Position numbers and translations under genes: made by a program. A stretch of 27,336 nt of DNA from UBA5272 sp964577625 (GTDB taxonomy: Bacteria > Patescibacteriota > Minisyncoccia > Phycocordibacterales > UBA5272): positions 1 to 27,336 of the forward strand of contig CAZNZP010000002.1 of the NCBI GenBank assembly GCA_964577625.1. Reading direction: 5' to 3'. The notes under the pieces are model-generated. The model saw only the letters and a list, made by a program, of their open reading frames with translations. It was not told the origin of the DNA and did no database searches. Position 1 is the stretch's first letter. Every line of letters begins with the position of its first letter. Below, one piece after another: positions 1 to 6,817 of this stretch.

Positions 1-534
1 AGAAATATTTTTTATCTCTTGTATAGTTCCAATTTCATTATTTACATACATTATAGAAATGAGAATAGTATTTTCTTTAATAGCTTTTTTTACCTCTTCG
101 GGATTTATTAATCCTCTCTCATCACTCTCTATATATGTAGCTTCAATTTCTTCTATACTTTCTAAATATTTTATATTTTCTAAAACTGCAGGATGCTCAA
201 TATTGGAAGTGATAATGTGAGGAATAGGAAAATCTTTTTTCTTTTGACTTTTATAAAAATTCACCACTCCAAAAATAGCTGCCACACAAGAAAGAGTCCC
301 GCTACTAGTAAAATAGATTTCATGCTCTCTCACACCCAAAGTCCGCGCCACTCGCACTCTTGATTCTTCCAAAATATTTTCCGCCGCCAATCCTTCTTTG
401 TACAAATTAGAAGGATTAAAATTTATAGCAGAAACTTTTTTCATTTCCGCTAAAACTTTTTTACTCGGCATAGTTTGCGAAGCAAAGTCTAAATAAACTC
501 TGTCTTTTTTCACTTTTTCTCTAATCACTTTCAT
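1..534 (-). CDS. Cysteine desulfurase, IscS/NifS type (3' part missing)
   Basis: Translated from an ATG at 534 (reading left), this gives 178 residues and runs off the window edge. It is the N-terminal part of a class V PLP-dependent aminotransferase of the cysteine desulfurase family, which takes sulfur from cysteine for Fe-S clusters and thiolated tRNA. Seen: an N-terminal YLDFASQT segment (family: YLDnaATT), an SSGT turn near residue 77, SNIEHPAVLEN (family TEHkAVL, with the His that stacks on PLP) and VNNEIGTIQ. The PLP lysine and the catalytic cysteine loop would lie in the missing part. The ATTP stretch is divergent (ASQTMP). It is divergent to infB and probably has its own promoter at about 550-558. 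The family is secure; the sub-role (IscS versus a tRNA-thiolation NifS) is not decidable here. Confidence 0.9.
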   Translation of the reverse strand, partial: MKVIREKVKKDRVYLDFASQTMPSKKVLAEMKKVSAINFNPSNLYKEGLAAENILEESRVRVARTLGVREHEIYFTSSGTLSCVAAIFGVVNFYKSQKKKDFPIPHIITSNIEHPAVLENIKYLESIEEIEATYIESDERGLINPEEVKKAIKENTILISIMYVNNEIGTIQEIKNIS

Positions 535-549
535 AAGTTATTTTTATTA

Positions 550-558
550 AAGATATCA
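550..558 (-). promoter_or_regulatory. Possible extended -10 for the cysteine desulfurase
   Basis: On the minus strand this reads TGA-TATCTT, a weak match to TGn-TATAAT, placing the transcript start near 543 and giving a leader of about 9 bases before the ATG at 534. It is kept because the same arrangement recurs at other genes here. Confidence 0.35.
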
Positions 559-582
559 CATTTTAAATACAAAATATAGACT

Positions 583-591
583 TGCTATAGT
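583..591 (+). promoter_or_regulatory. Extended -10 promoter of infB
   Basis: TGC-TATAGT, five of six matches to TATAAT with the TGn extension. The predicted start is near 598, about 19 bases before the ATG at 617. A second candidate, TGA-TATTAT at 597-605, would give a leader of about 5 bases. No clear -35 box is visible. Confidence 0.5.
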
Positions 592-616
592 TTTTGTGAT
601 ATTATATCTTTTAATT

Positions 617-2152
617 ATGCCTGAAAAATCAAGCCAAAAAGAAAGACAGCCAGTTGTAGCCGTCATGGGCCATGTTGATCATGGAAAAAGCTCTCTTCTG
701 GATGCTATTAGAAATACCAATATTGTAGAAGGTGAAGCTGGTGGAATCACTCAGCATGTGAGTGCTTATGAAGTTTCTCACACCTCAAAAGATAGTAAAG
801 AAGCTAAAAAAATAACCTTTTTAGATACTCCAGGACATGCAGCTTTTGGAGCTATGAGAGAATCTGGAGCAAAGATTGCTGATATTGCGATTCTTATAGT
901 TTCTGCTGAGGATGGAGCTATGCCACAAACTTTAGAAGCTTATAAAACTATTTCTGAAAATAATGTCCCTTGTGTAGTAGCTATTAGTAAAGTTGATAAG
1001 CCGAATGCAAATATTCAAAAGACTAAAAACTCTCTTGTAGAGAGTGGTATTTATATTGAAGGTATGGGTGGAGATATTCCTTTTGTGGAAATTGACTCCA
1101 AAACTAAAAAAGGTTTAGTTGATCTTTTGGACACTATTCTTTTGGTCGCGGAAATGGCTGACTTGAAGTATGACGACAAAAAGAATGCGGAAGGATTTGT
1201 GCTAGAAACCTTACTTGACGGAAAAAGAGGTATCACCTCCACTTTAATCATCAAAGATGGAGTTCTTCCAAAATCTGGGTCAATTTTAGCGGGAATAGCC
1301 GTTTCCCCTATTCGTATAGTAGAAGATTTTGCTGGAAAGGTAGTTCAAAATCCAAAAGCAGGACAAGTTATCAGAGTGACTGGTTTTGATTCAGCGCCAG
1401 AAATTAATTCTGATTTTATTTCTAGTGACAATAAAAAAGAAATTGAAAAACTTCAAGCTGAATTCAAAGAAGAAATTAAACAAAAAATTCTTGATCCTAG
1501 AGTCTTTAGGAATGCTAAACTTGTCATCCCTGTAGTTTTGAAAGCTGACACCCTTGGTACCTATAGCGCTGTAGAGAAAGAGTTGAAAAAAATAGAGATA
1601 GATGAAAAGACTGGAGAATTGACTGGTATTAAAATTAAATTTATCGGTGGAGGTATTGGAAATATTACCGAGAGCGACATACTCGCCTCTGCTCATGATG
1701 ACAATGTCCTCATAGTCGGCTTTAATGTCAAAATAGAAAATAAAGCCAGAGACGAAGCGGAAAGATTAAATATCAAACCTGTTACTTTTGATATTATTTA
1801 TAAACTTTCAGAATGGTTTAGAGAAATTGTAGATGAACGGCTTCCACATGAGGAAATTGAAAAATTGATTGGTAAATTAAAAATCTTAAAAACTTTTTCT
1901 ATTACTAAAGATAAACAAGTACTTGGAGGAAGAGTTTTGGAAGGATGTATGCGTCTTGGTTCAAAAGTGAGAATCTTTAGAAGAGATTTTGAAATCGGGT
2001 CTGGAAAAGTGTTAGAGCTTCAATCTATGAAAATTAAAGCTACTGAAGTTACTGAAGGAAATGAGTGTGGAATTATGATTGAAAGTAAAACTGAGATTAT
2101 CCCTGGGGATATAGTACAAATTATAGAAATTGAAAGAAAGAAAATTATTTAA
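617..2152 (+). CDS. infB: Translation initiation factor IF-2 (short form)
   Basis: IF-2 is the GTPase that places initiator fMet-tRNA on the 30S subunit and promotes subunit joining. Numbering from the ATG at 617 (511 residues): G1 GHVDHGKS at 18-25, the switch segment GGITQHVSAYEV, G3 DTPGHAAF from 70, G4 SKVD at 124-127 (usually NKxD) and a G5-like DSKTKKG. Domains II, III and C2 follow; the C-terminal part with EVTEGNECGIMI matches the fMet-tRNA-binding domain. The long N-terminal extension of E. coli IF-2 is absent, as in the short isoforms of reduced genomes. An in-frame GTG at 596 could add seven residues but overlaps the promoter and encodes no family residues, so the ATG was chosen. 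It is followed by rbfA after 11 bases, the classic infB-rbfA order. No Shine-Dalgarno sequence precedes it. Confidence 0.97.
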   Translation: MPEKSSQKERQPVVAVMGHVDHGKSSLLDAIRNTNIVEGEAGGITQHVSAYEVSHTSKDSKEAKKITFLDTPGHAAFGAMRESGAKIADIAILIVSAEDGAMPQTLEAYKTISENNVPCVVAISKVDKPNANIQKTKNSLVESGIYIEGMGGDIPFVEIDSKTKKGLVDLLDTILLVAEMADLKYDDKKNAEGFVLETLLDGKRGITSTLIIKDGVLPKSGSILAGIAVSPIRIVEDFAGKVVQNPKAGQVIRVTGFDSAPEINSDFISSDNKKEIEKLQAEFKEEIKQKILDPRVFRNAKLVIPVVLKADTLGTYSAVEKELKKIEIDEKTGELTGIKIKFIGGGIGNITESDILASAHDDNVLIVGFNVKIENKARDEAERLNIKPVTFDIIYKLSEWFREIVDERLPHEEIEKLIGKLKILKTFSITKDKQVLGGRVLEGCMRLGSKVRIFRRDFEIGSGKVLELQSMKIKATEVTEGNECGIMIESKTEIIPGDIVQIIEIERKKII

Positions 2153-2163
2153 TAAGATTTTAT

Positions 2164-2538
2164 ATGAAGAAAGTCACTCATGAAATAGAAGATTTGGATT
2201 TTGCAGGACAAACTGAAAGACAAGTAAAAATTAGTTTACAAATTAGAGGTATAGCTCAAGATTTTTTTCAAAAAGAATCTTCTGGTGTTTCTCTTATCAC
2301 TGTCACCAAAGCTGATATTTCTAGAGATTTAGAAAGGTCAACTGTTTTCATTACCGTCTTACCAGAATCTAAAGAAGCTCAAGCTCTTTCTTTTGCAAAA
2401 AGAATGCGGGGAGATTTGCGTACTGAAATTAAAAAGAAATTGAGAATTAGAAAAATTCCAAATGTAGAAATAAAAATTGACGACGGAGAAAAAGCCCGCC
2501 AAATAATGGATATAGTTTTAAGAAAGGTCAAAGAATAG
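2164..2538 (+). CDS. rbfA: Ribosome-binding factor A
   Basis: A 124-residue protein matching RbfA, a KH-fold factor that binds the 30S subunit near the 5' helix of 16S rRNA and assists late maturation and cold adaptation. Seen: an N-terminal helix with RQVKISLQIRGIAQDFF, the strand LITVTKADISRDL (family lvTVt.VevSpDL), and C-terminal LRIRKIPNVEIKIDD (family lR.vPeL.F..D). The length is typical. It lies 11 bases after infB with no ribosome-binding site and is probably translated from the same transcript. It ends with TAG at 2536-2538, one of only four TAG stops in the window. Confidence 0.95.
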   Translation: MKKVTHEIEDLDFAGQTERQVKISLQIRGIAQDFFQKESSGVSLITVTKADISRDLERSTVFITVLPESKEAQALSFAKRMRGDLRTEIKKKLRIRKIPNVEIKIDDGEKARQIMDIVLRKVKE

Positions 2539-2553
2539 TCCGATTAGTATACG

Positions 2554-2562
2554 TGATATAAT
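2554..2562 (+). promoter_or_regulatory. Extended -10 promoter (TGATATAAT)
   Basis: A perfect TATAAT with TGA in front, starting 16 bases after the rbfA stop. The predicted start is near 2569, giving a leader of about 15 bases before the ATG at 2584. Confidence 0.6.
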
Positions 2563-2583
2563 TTATTTATAAAAATAAATTAT

Positions 2584-2961
2584 ATGTTTACATCAAATGC
2601 TATAGCACAAATTTTAGGAATCATTTTTTTATTAATTTCTATCACTCTCATTTTTAGAAAAAAATATACTCGTATTGCAATTTCTGAAGCCATGAAAAAT
2701 CCAGGAATAATTTGGACACTAGCTTTTATCGCTTTGGTTTTTGGAGCAGTATTAGTCACCTTAGTACCATTTAGTGGATTTCTAAACATACTTTTGATTA
2801 TTTTAGGTTTGATTTCTCTATTAAAAGGATTTTATTTGCTTTGGTCTCCTGAAAATACTGTGAAGCTCTATGAAAAGATGAATAAAAAAGGAAAAATGAT
2901 TTCTCTTTCTGGGATAGTCGCTTTAGTTTTAAGTATTCTTCTTCTAATCTCTTCTTTTTAA
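2584..2961 (+). CDS. Small four-helix membrane protein, function unknown
   Basis: A 125-residue, strongly hydrophobic protein that I do not recognise. Four membrane helices are apparent: about residues 5-24, 43-64, 66-88 (ending in the aromatic FYLLW) and 105-124. Between helices 1 and 2 is a basic loop (RKKYTR) and between 3 and 4 a lysine-rich loop (KMNKKGK), which by the positive-inside rule puts both ends outside and both basic loops in the cytoplasm. There are no conserved polar residues suggesting an enzyme or transporter. It has its own promoter at 2554-2562 and is closed by the hairpin at 2975-3010, so it is likely a one-gene unit despite following infB-rbfA closely. An antisense frame of 69 residues over the same bases looks like a shadow. 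Confidence 0.7.
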   Translation: MFTSNAIAQILGIIFLLISITLIFRKKYTRIAISEAMKNPGIIWTLAFIALVFGAVLVTLVPFSGFLNILLIILGLISLLKGFYLLWSPENTVKLYEKMNKKGKMISLSGIVALVLSILLLISSF

Positions 2962-2974
2962 AATTTGAATAAAA

Positions 2975-3010
2975 AAAAATAAAAACGCAAATAATTGCGT
3001 TTTTATTTTT
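2975..3010. terminator. Bidirectional hairpin terminator
   Basis: A 16-bp perfect stem (arms 2975-2990 and 2995-3010) with an ATAA loop, ACGCAA/TTGCGT at the tip and A- and T-rich flanks on both sides. It sits 13 bases after the membrane-protein stop (+) and directly after the 3' end of tRNA-Leu (-), so it can end both transcripts. Confidence 0.85.
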
Positions 3011-3011
3011 G

Positions 3012-3093
3012 TGCCCGAGAAAGGACTTGAACCTTCATGGATTGCTCCACTTGCTCCTAAGGCAAGCGCGTCTACCAATTTCGCCACCCGGGC
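3012..3093 (-). tRNA. tRNA-Leu (anticodon TAG)
   Basis: An 82-base class II tRNA on the minus strand. The acceptor stem GCCCGGG pairs with CTCGGGC. The anticodon loop CTTAGGA gives anticodon TAG, reading CUA leucine codons. A long variable arm with TGGA/TCCA follows, then the T-arm with loop TTCAAGT. The discriminator base is A at 3012. CCA is not encoded (the next bases are CAAAA), so the CCA-adding enzyme is required. The palindromic repeat at 3098-3124 lies in its predicted 5' leader. Confidence 0.95.
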
Positions 3094-3097
3094 ATAG

Positions 3098-3124
3098 TCT
3101 CGTCGTAGCTTTAGCGAAGACGGA
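3098..3124. repeat. REP-like palindromic element, copy 1
   Basis: A 27-base element with core CGTAGCTTTAGCG, 22 of 27 bases identical to the copy at 26468-26494 inside gatA. Positions 6-8 pair with 18-20 and 3-4 with 22-23 across one mismatch. The two copies differ at positions 3/23 and 6/20 by T:A to C:G changes that keep pairing. It lies 4 bases outside the mature 5' end of tRNA-Leu, within its predicted primary transcript. Confidence 0.7.
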
Positions 3125-3138
3125 CATTTGTGAGAGTT

Positions 3139-3208
3139 ATTTTATCACAAAATCAGCTTTTTAAAAAGAGTTTTTTGTGATAAGATATGTCTATTATTTT
3201 AATATAAT
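3139..3208. promoter_or_regulatory. Divergent tRNA promoter region
   Basis: An inverted repeat with 11-bp arms (3142-3152 and 3173-3183, containing TTATCAC/GTGATAA) encloses the palindrome CTTTTTAAAAAG. Each arm carries an outward-facing extended -10 box: TGA-TAAAAT on the minus strand (3139-3147) for tRNA-Leu and TGA-TAAGAT on the plus strand (3178-3186) for tRNA-Lys. A perfect TATAAT at 3203-3208 is an alternative -10 for tRNA-Lys. The symmetric layout would let one regulatory event affect both tRNA genes; that part is inference. Confidence 0.5.
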
Positions 3209-3221
3209 TATAAAAATAATT

Positions 3222-3294
3222 GCCCCTATAGCTCAGTTGGTAGAGCAGTTGCCTCTTAAGCAAACGGTCGTAGGTTCGAATCCTACTGGGGGCA
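3222..3294 (+). tRNA. tRNA-Lys (anticodon CTT)
   Basis: A 73-base tRNA. Acceptor GCCCCTA pairs with TGGGGGC, with discriminator A at 3294. The D-arm is GCTC-AGTTGGTA-GAGC, the anticodon loop CTCTTAA gives anticodon CTT (AAG lysine codons), and the T-arm is GTAGG-TTCGAAT-CCTAC. The first anticodon-stem pair is a G-A mismatch; the rest pair normally. CCA is not encoded. It is followed immediately by a hairpin terminator. Confidence 0.95.
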
Positions 3295-3296
3295 CA

Positions 3297-3330
3297 AAAA
3301 AACGAACATACTCTTATGCTCGTTTTTTAT
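3297..3330. terminator. Bidirectional hairpin terminator
   Basis: Arms 3297-3309 and 3316-3328 form a 13-position stem with one mismatch, flanked by A-rich and T-rich runs. On the plus strand it ends tRNA-Lys; on the minus strand it begins 5 bases after the stop of the ClpP-like gene. Confidence 0.8.
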
Positions 3331-3332
3331 TT

Positions 3333-3914
3333 TTATATACTTGGTAATTCAAAAGGTAATTTTTCAATAATCTCATGAATGACATTATACTTTAAAACTT
3401 CTTCCGCAAAAAGCTTGGTCTTATACTCTTTTCCTTTCCTACCCAATTCTCTTGACTCCTGAACACTGAGACCAAATTCTTTCTCAAAAACTTTATAAAG
3501 GTGACTAAAAGTAGTGTTTTGGATTTTTAATTGCTCAGCAAAAAATTCTTCTAAATCCATCTGATCATCCAGTTTGTAAGGATAGGAAATTTCATGAAAA
3601 AAGAATTGACTATGCCGTAAAGCTAATCTCTTTTGACAAGCCGCTAAAATTAAAAGAGCTGCTGAGTGACATTTACCAATTACAATACCAACCACTTCTT
3701 CTGGTAGAGCTTTAATAAAATCATAAAATGCCAAAGCTGGTACCACAAATCCTCCATTAGAATCAATAATTAGGAATACCTGTTTCCCAGGATTCCTAAA
3801 TATGAAATGAAACACTAATCCTCTCAGAAATTCTGTAATTCCTTCATTAATTTCTTCATCAAGAATAAAGATTCCCTTTCTAGAGAGCTCTATCAAAAAC
3901 GCTTTCTTTTCCAT
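3333..3914 (-). CDS. Divergent ClpP-family (ClpP/crotonase fold) protein
   Basis: A 193-residue protein with the ClpP peptidase layout. Seen: IIDSNGGFVVPALAFYDFI at 49-67 (ClpP INSPGGsV...aIYD), the nucleophile region GKCHSAALLILAA with Ser84 (ClpP G.AASMgA.LLaAG), RLALRHSQFFFHEIS with His107 (ClpP R.aLPnsrimiHqP), and a C-terminal LFAEEVLKYNVIHEI (ClpP fmsAeEAleyGLID.i). At the place of the catalytic Asp of the Ser-His-Asp triad, five residues before the Ala of AEE, there is Lys165. Spacings otherwise match ClpP. It is the last gene after the DHH and ogt genes (41-base gap) and lies before the terminator at 3297-3330. The fold assignment is strong. Whether it is an active peptidase, partners a Clp ATPase or is a pseudoenzyme cannot be told; no ATPase gene is nearby. 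Confidence 0.8.
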   Translation of the reverse strand: MEKKAFLIELSRKGIFILDEEINEGITEFLRGLVFHFIFRNPGKQVFLIIDSNGGFVVPALAFYDFIKALPEEVVGIVIGKCHSAALLILAACQKRLALRHSQFFFHEISYPYKLDDQMDLEEFFAEQLKIQNTTFSHLYKVFEKEFGLSVQESRELGRKGKEYKTKLFAEEVLKYNVIHEIIEKLPFELPSI

Positions 3915-3955
3915 TTGAATATATTTTTAAATTTACAATTTCTGTCTACACTCTA

Positions 3956-4261
3956 CTATTTATTTTTAAACAGATCAATGTCAACTCCTTCACTTTTTAA
4001 AAGTTTTAGTTTTCCTTTTATTCCACCTTTGCCAGAATATCCACCGAGTTTTCCATCGCTGCGAATTACTCTGTGACAAGGAATTTTTACTAGTAATTTA
4101 TTTTTGGCGACTGCATTTGCTACAGCCCGAATAGCTCTTGGATTTCCAATTCTTTTAGCTAATTCTTTATAAGTAACAACTTCTCCTTTTTTAATTTTCA
4201 AAAGTTCCCTCCAAACTTTTTGCTGAAACTCTGTCCCCTCTTGAAAATATTTATCTTTCAT
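3956..4261 (-). CDS. ogt: Methylated-DNA-protein cysteine methyltransferase
   Basis: A 101-residue stand-alone DNA-binding/alkyl-transfer domain of the Ogt/MGMT family, which removes alkyl groups from O6 of guanine by irreversible transfer to its own cysteine. Seen: FQQKVWRELLKIKKGEVVTY (the typical entry to the domain), the helix-turn-helix region RIGNPRAIRAVANAVAKN carrying the arginine finger, and the active-site PCHRV at 61-65 with Cys62, followed by GKLGGYSGKGGIKGK. The cysteine is intact, so this is a true transferase and not an alkyltransferase-like protein (those have Trp at this place). The N-terminal domain of full-size Ogt/MGMT is absent, which is common. It begins three bases after the stop of the DHH gene and is probably cotranscribed and translationally coupled with it. 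It ends with TAG. Confidence 0.95.
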   Translation of the reverse strand: MKDKYFQEGTEFQQKVWRELLKIKKGEVVTYKELAKRIGNPRAIRAVANAVAKNKLLVKIPCHRVIRSDGKLGGYSGKGGIKGKLKLLKSEGVDIDLFKNK

Positions 4262-4264
4262 AAA

Positions 4265-5155
4265 TTATGAAATTATTTTATCTATAAAATCTAAAATACA
4301 CTTTTTATCTTTGGTACGGAAACTTGCAGCATTAAAATGCCCGCCTCCATTATATTTTTTAGCAAGTTTTGATAAATCAGTTTTTCCTTCACCTCTTAAA
4401 CTTATTTTTAATTCTCCATTTTCAAAAGTGTAAACTATAGAAAATAAATCTTTACTTTTTTGAGCTAGAATATGTCCAAGTTCATTTTTAAATGTAGAAC
4501 TAGCATTTATAGCGTAAACTTTGTACCCTTCAAAATTAATTAACCGCGCACTATTAATTTGATTAGAAACCAATTTTAAATAATTAGATTGTAAAATTTT
4601 ACCAATCTTTTTAATCTCCAAAAATTCTTTTTTATTTTCTAAATCTTTTTCTGCTTTAACAAAAACTTTAAAATCAAAATCCAAAGTAGATATATAAGCT
4701 AAAACTATCCGCTCCTTTTCTTCATCTTGCCAAGTATAAGTGTCTCCAATAGAAATATATTGAATTAATTTAGGAATTGGTTTTTTAGGGAAAAAATATT
4801 CATGTGCAAGATATGCTCCAGATACATCTACACGAAAAAGTGAATTTGGAAGACTTTCTACTAAATCTTTTTTACTTAAATGATGATCTATTACAATTAA
4901 TTTTTTAGCCACCTTTTCTACTTTTTTAATTTCAACTTCATTCAAGCAAAAATCTATAAAATAAACTTGCTTTTCTTTTAAATCAGAAATTTTTACTTTT
5001 TTATCTTTCAAAATATCTTCCCCTGTCGCATTATAAGAAAGTGGAATATATAGAGCTTTATTTTTAAACTTTTTCCAAGCAGTGTAAGCACTAGCAAACC
5101 CATCAAGACAATTTTCATGATAAAAGACAACAATATTTTTAGAGATTTTAGACAT
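4265..5155 (-). CDS. DHH/DHHA1-family phosphoesterase
   Basis: A 296-residue protein of the DHH superfamily (Mn-dependent phosphodiesterases and phosphatases such as nanoRNase/NrnA, RecJ and c-di-AMP hydrolases). Metal-site motifs are visible in order: CLDGFAS with Asp18, YFIDFCL with Asp68, IDHH with Asp90-His91-His92 and SIGDTYTW with Asp138. The C-terminal DHHA1 domain has GGGHFNAAS from 270, which binds the substrate phosphate. Only two domains are present, so it is not RecJ. The likely job is degradation of short oligonucleotides or a cyclic dinucleotide, but the substrate is not decidable. It leads the DHH-ogt-ClpP-like unit from an extended -10 promoter at 5180-5188 and is divergent to the ABC-F gene. 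Confidence 0.9.
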   Translation of the reverse strand: MSKISKNIVVFYHENCLDGFASAYTAWKKFKNKALYIPLSYNATGEDILKDKKVKISDLKEKQVYFIDFCLNEVEIKKVEKVAKKLIVIDHHLSKKDLVESLPNSLFRVDVSGAYLAHEYFFPKKPIPKLIQYISIGDTYTWQDEEKERIVLAYISTLDFDFKVFVKAEKDLENKKEFLEIKKIGKILQSNYLKLVSNQINSARLINFEGYKVYAINASSTFKNELGHILAQKSKDLFSIVYTFENGELKISLRGEGKTDLSKLAKKYNGGGHFNAASFRTKDKKCILDFIDKIIS

Positions 5156-5179
5156 AATTTTAAAACTTAATTTAAAAAA

Positions 5180-5188
5180 ATTATAGCA
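5180..5188 (-). promoter_or_regulatory. Extended -10 promoter (TGCTATAAT) of the DHH gene
   Basis: A perfect TATAAT with TGC in front on the minus strand. The predicted start is near 5173, giving a leader of about 18 bases. It lies back to back with the plus-strand box at 5204-5212. Confidence 0.65.
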
Positions 5189-5203
5189 TGAAAAGGTTTT
5201 TTG

Positions 5204-5212
5204 TGTTAGAAT
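5204..5212 (+). promoter_or_regulatory. Extended -10 promoter of the ABC-F gene
   Basis: TGT-TAGAAT, five of six matches to TATAAT. The predicted start is near 5219, giving a leader of about 20 bases before the ATG at 5240. Confidence 0.5.
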
Positions 5213-5239
5213 GCTTGAAAATTAACTCTTAAATTTATT

Positions 5240-6817
5240 ATGGCAAAAGAAAATATTTATTCAAATACAGATTTAGAAAAAAACATTGCTTCCACTTGGG
5301 GCGAGAGTGTTTTATCTTTTCAAGATCTGACCTTTTGGTATCACGAAAATAAACCAATTTTAAAAGAAGCAAACTCTAATATTCGTAGAGGGCAAAAGCT
5401 GACTCTTATGGGGCAAAATGGAGCTGGAAAGTCTACTCTTTTTTCTATTATCACCGGAGAAAATAAAGCAGTAGAAGGTAGAGTGGTGATTGGAAATGAC
5501 CTAAAAATCTCTCTCGCAAAACAAGCTATCCCTCATGAAAAATGGGATCTCACTGTACGTGAATTTTTGGAAGAAGCATTTACTGAAAAAGTTTATGACA
5601 TAGATAAAAAAGCTGAAAAGACTTTTGAGATTATTGATATGCGTCCGATTCATAAGACAAAAGATATAAAAACCAAAAAAGATGAAGCAGGACTTCTTTT
5701 AAATAAAAAAATTAAAGAACTTTCTGGAGGACAAAAAGGAAAACTTCTCATAGCGCAAGCTCTTATCGCTGAGCCAGATATTTTACTTTTAGATGAGCCG
5801 ACAAACAATTTAGACAAAGAGGGAGTAAAACTTTTGACTAAGTTTATGAAAGAATATACTGGTACAGCGATTGTCATTTCTCACGATGAAAACTTTTTAA
5901 ACTCTTTTACTCACGGCATTCTTTATATCAACACTCAAAATCAAAAACTTGAGCAATATGTCGGAAATTATTTTAAAGCTGTAGATGAGATAAAAAGACA
6001 AATTGAAAGAGAAAAAAGAGAAAACGCCCAAATGGAAAAAAAGATTCAAGAAAATAAAGATAAAGTGAACTTCTTTGCTCACAAAGGAGGAAAAATGAGA
6101 AAGCTTGCTGCGAAACTGAAAGACGAATACGAAGAAATGGAAGAAAATATGGTAGACGAAAGAAAGGAAGATAGGACTATTAGAAAATTTGAAATTAAAA
6201 TTAATGAAGAGGAGAGAGATAGAATGGGCGGAGTCATTATGGAAATTGATAGAGTAAATATTTTAAGACACGGAGAATCTTTAGATTTAGACATTAAAAA
6301 TATTGAACTTCGTAAAGGAGACAAAATTCAAATCACTGGACCAAATGGAATTGGTAAAACTACTTTACTTGAAAGAATTGCTAACCGAAAAGCTATTGGG
6401 GTAAATATAAAAGATGGTATAAATATTGGCTATTATAGACAAGATTTTGCGACTTTAGATTTTAATAATACCGCCTATGAAGAATTGGCTAAAGTTTTCA
6501 AAAGATTGGACGATCATCATCTGAGAAGCACAGCAGCTGGATTTTTACTTGGAGGAAAAGAACTCGCTACTCAAGTGGGACATCTTTCTGAGGGACAAAA
6601 AGGTCTTCTTATGTTTGCCTATCTTACTTTACTTGAGCCAGGAATACTTATTTTTGACGAGCCGACTAATCATATCAACTTTAGACATGTCCCTCTTATC
6701 GCTGAAGCTATTAAAAATTATGAAGGTGTAGTCTTAATAGTTTCTCACGTGAATAATTTTGTAAGACAAATTGGAATAACTCACTCTCTTGATTTAGGAA
6801 ATCTTAGTTTAGAATAA
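5240..6817 (+). CDS. ABC-F family ATPase (ribosome-associated type)
   Basis: A 525-residue soluble protein with two ABC domains and no membrane segment, the ABC-F layout. Domain 1: Walker A GQNGAGKST at 58-66, signature LSGGQKGK from 161, Walker B/D-loop with DEPTNNLD from 185, and H-loop ISHDENF. The linker (about 240-335) is a highly charged helical hairpin, which in ABC-F proteins reaches toward the P-site tRNA. Domain 2: Walker A GPNGIGKTT at 367-375, signature LSEGQKG from 449, DEPTNHI and SHVNNF. Both sites keep the catalytic Glu of DEPTN. Relatives (EttA, Uup, YdiF and resistance proteins) act on stalled or initiating ribosomes; which subgroup this belongs to is not clear. It ends base-to-base against the convergent gene at 6818, the two stop codons forming the palindrome AGAATAATTATTCT (6811-6824). 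Confidence 0.93.
   Translation: MAKENIYSNTDLEKNIASTWGESVLSFQDLTFWYHENKPILKEANSNIRRGQKLTLMGQNGAGKSTLFSIITGENKAVEGRVVIGNDLKISLAKQAIPHEKWDLTVREFLEEAFTEKVYDIDKKAEKTFEIIDMRPIHKTKDIKTKKDEAGLLLNKKIKELSGGQKGKLLIAQALIAEPDILLLDEPTNNLDKEGVKLLTKFMKEYTGTAIVISHDENFLNSFTHGILYINTQNQKLEQYVGNYFKAVDEIKRQIEREKRENAQMEKKIQENKDKVNFFAHKGGKMRKLAAKLKDEYEEMEENMVDERKEDRTIRKFEIKINEEERDRMGGVIMEIDRVNILRHGESLDLDIKNIELRKGDKIQITGPNGIGKTTLLERIANRKAIGVNIKDGINIGYYRQDFATLDFNNTAYEELAKVFKRLDDHHLRSTAAGFLLGGKELATQVGHLSEGQKGLLMFAYLTLLEPGILIFDEPTNHINFRHVPLIAEAIKNYEGVVLIVSHVNNFVRQIGITHSLDLGNLSLE

Noticed and set aside
596..616. Longer infB start at GTG 596
   Set aside because: The extra seven residues overlap the predicted promoter and match nothing in the family; ATG 617 is simpler.
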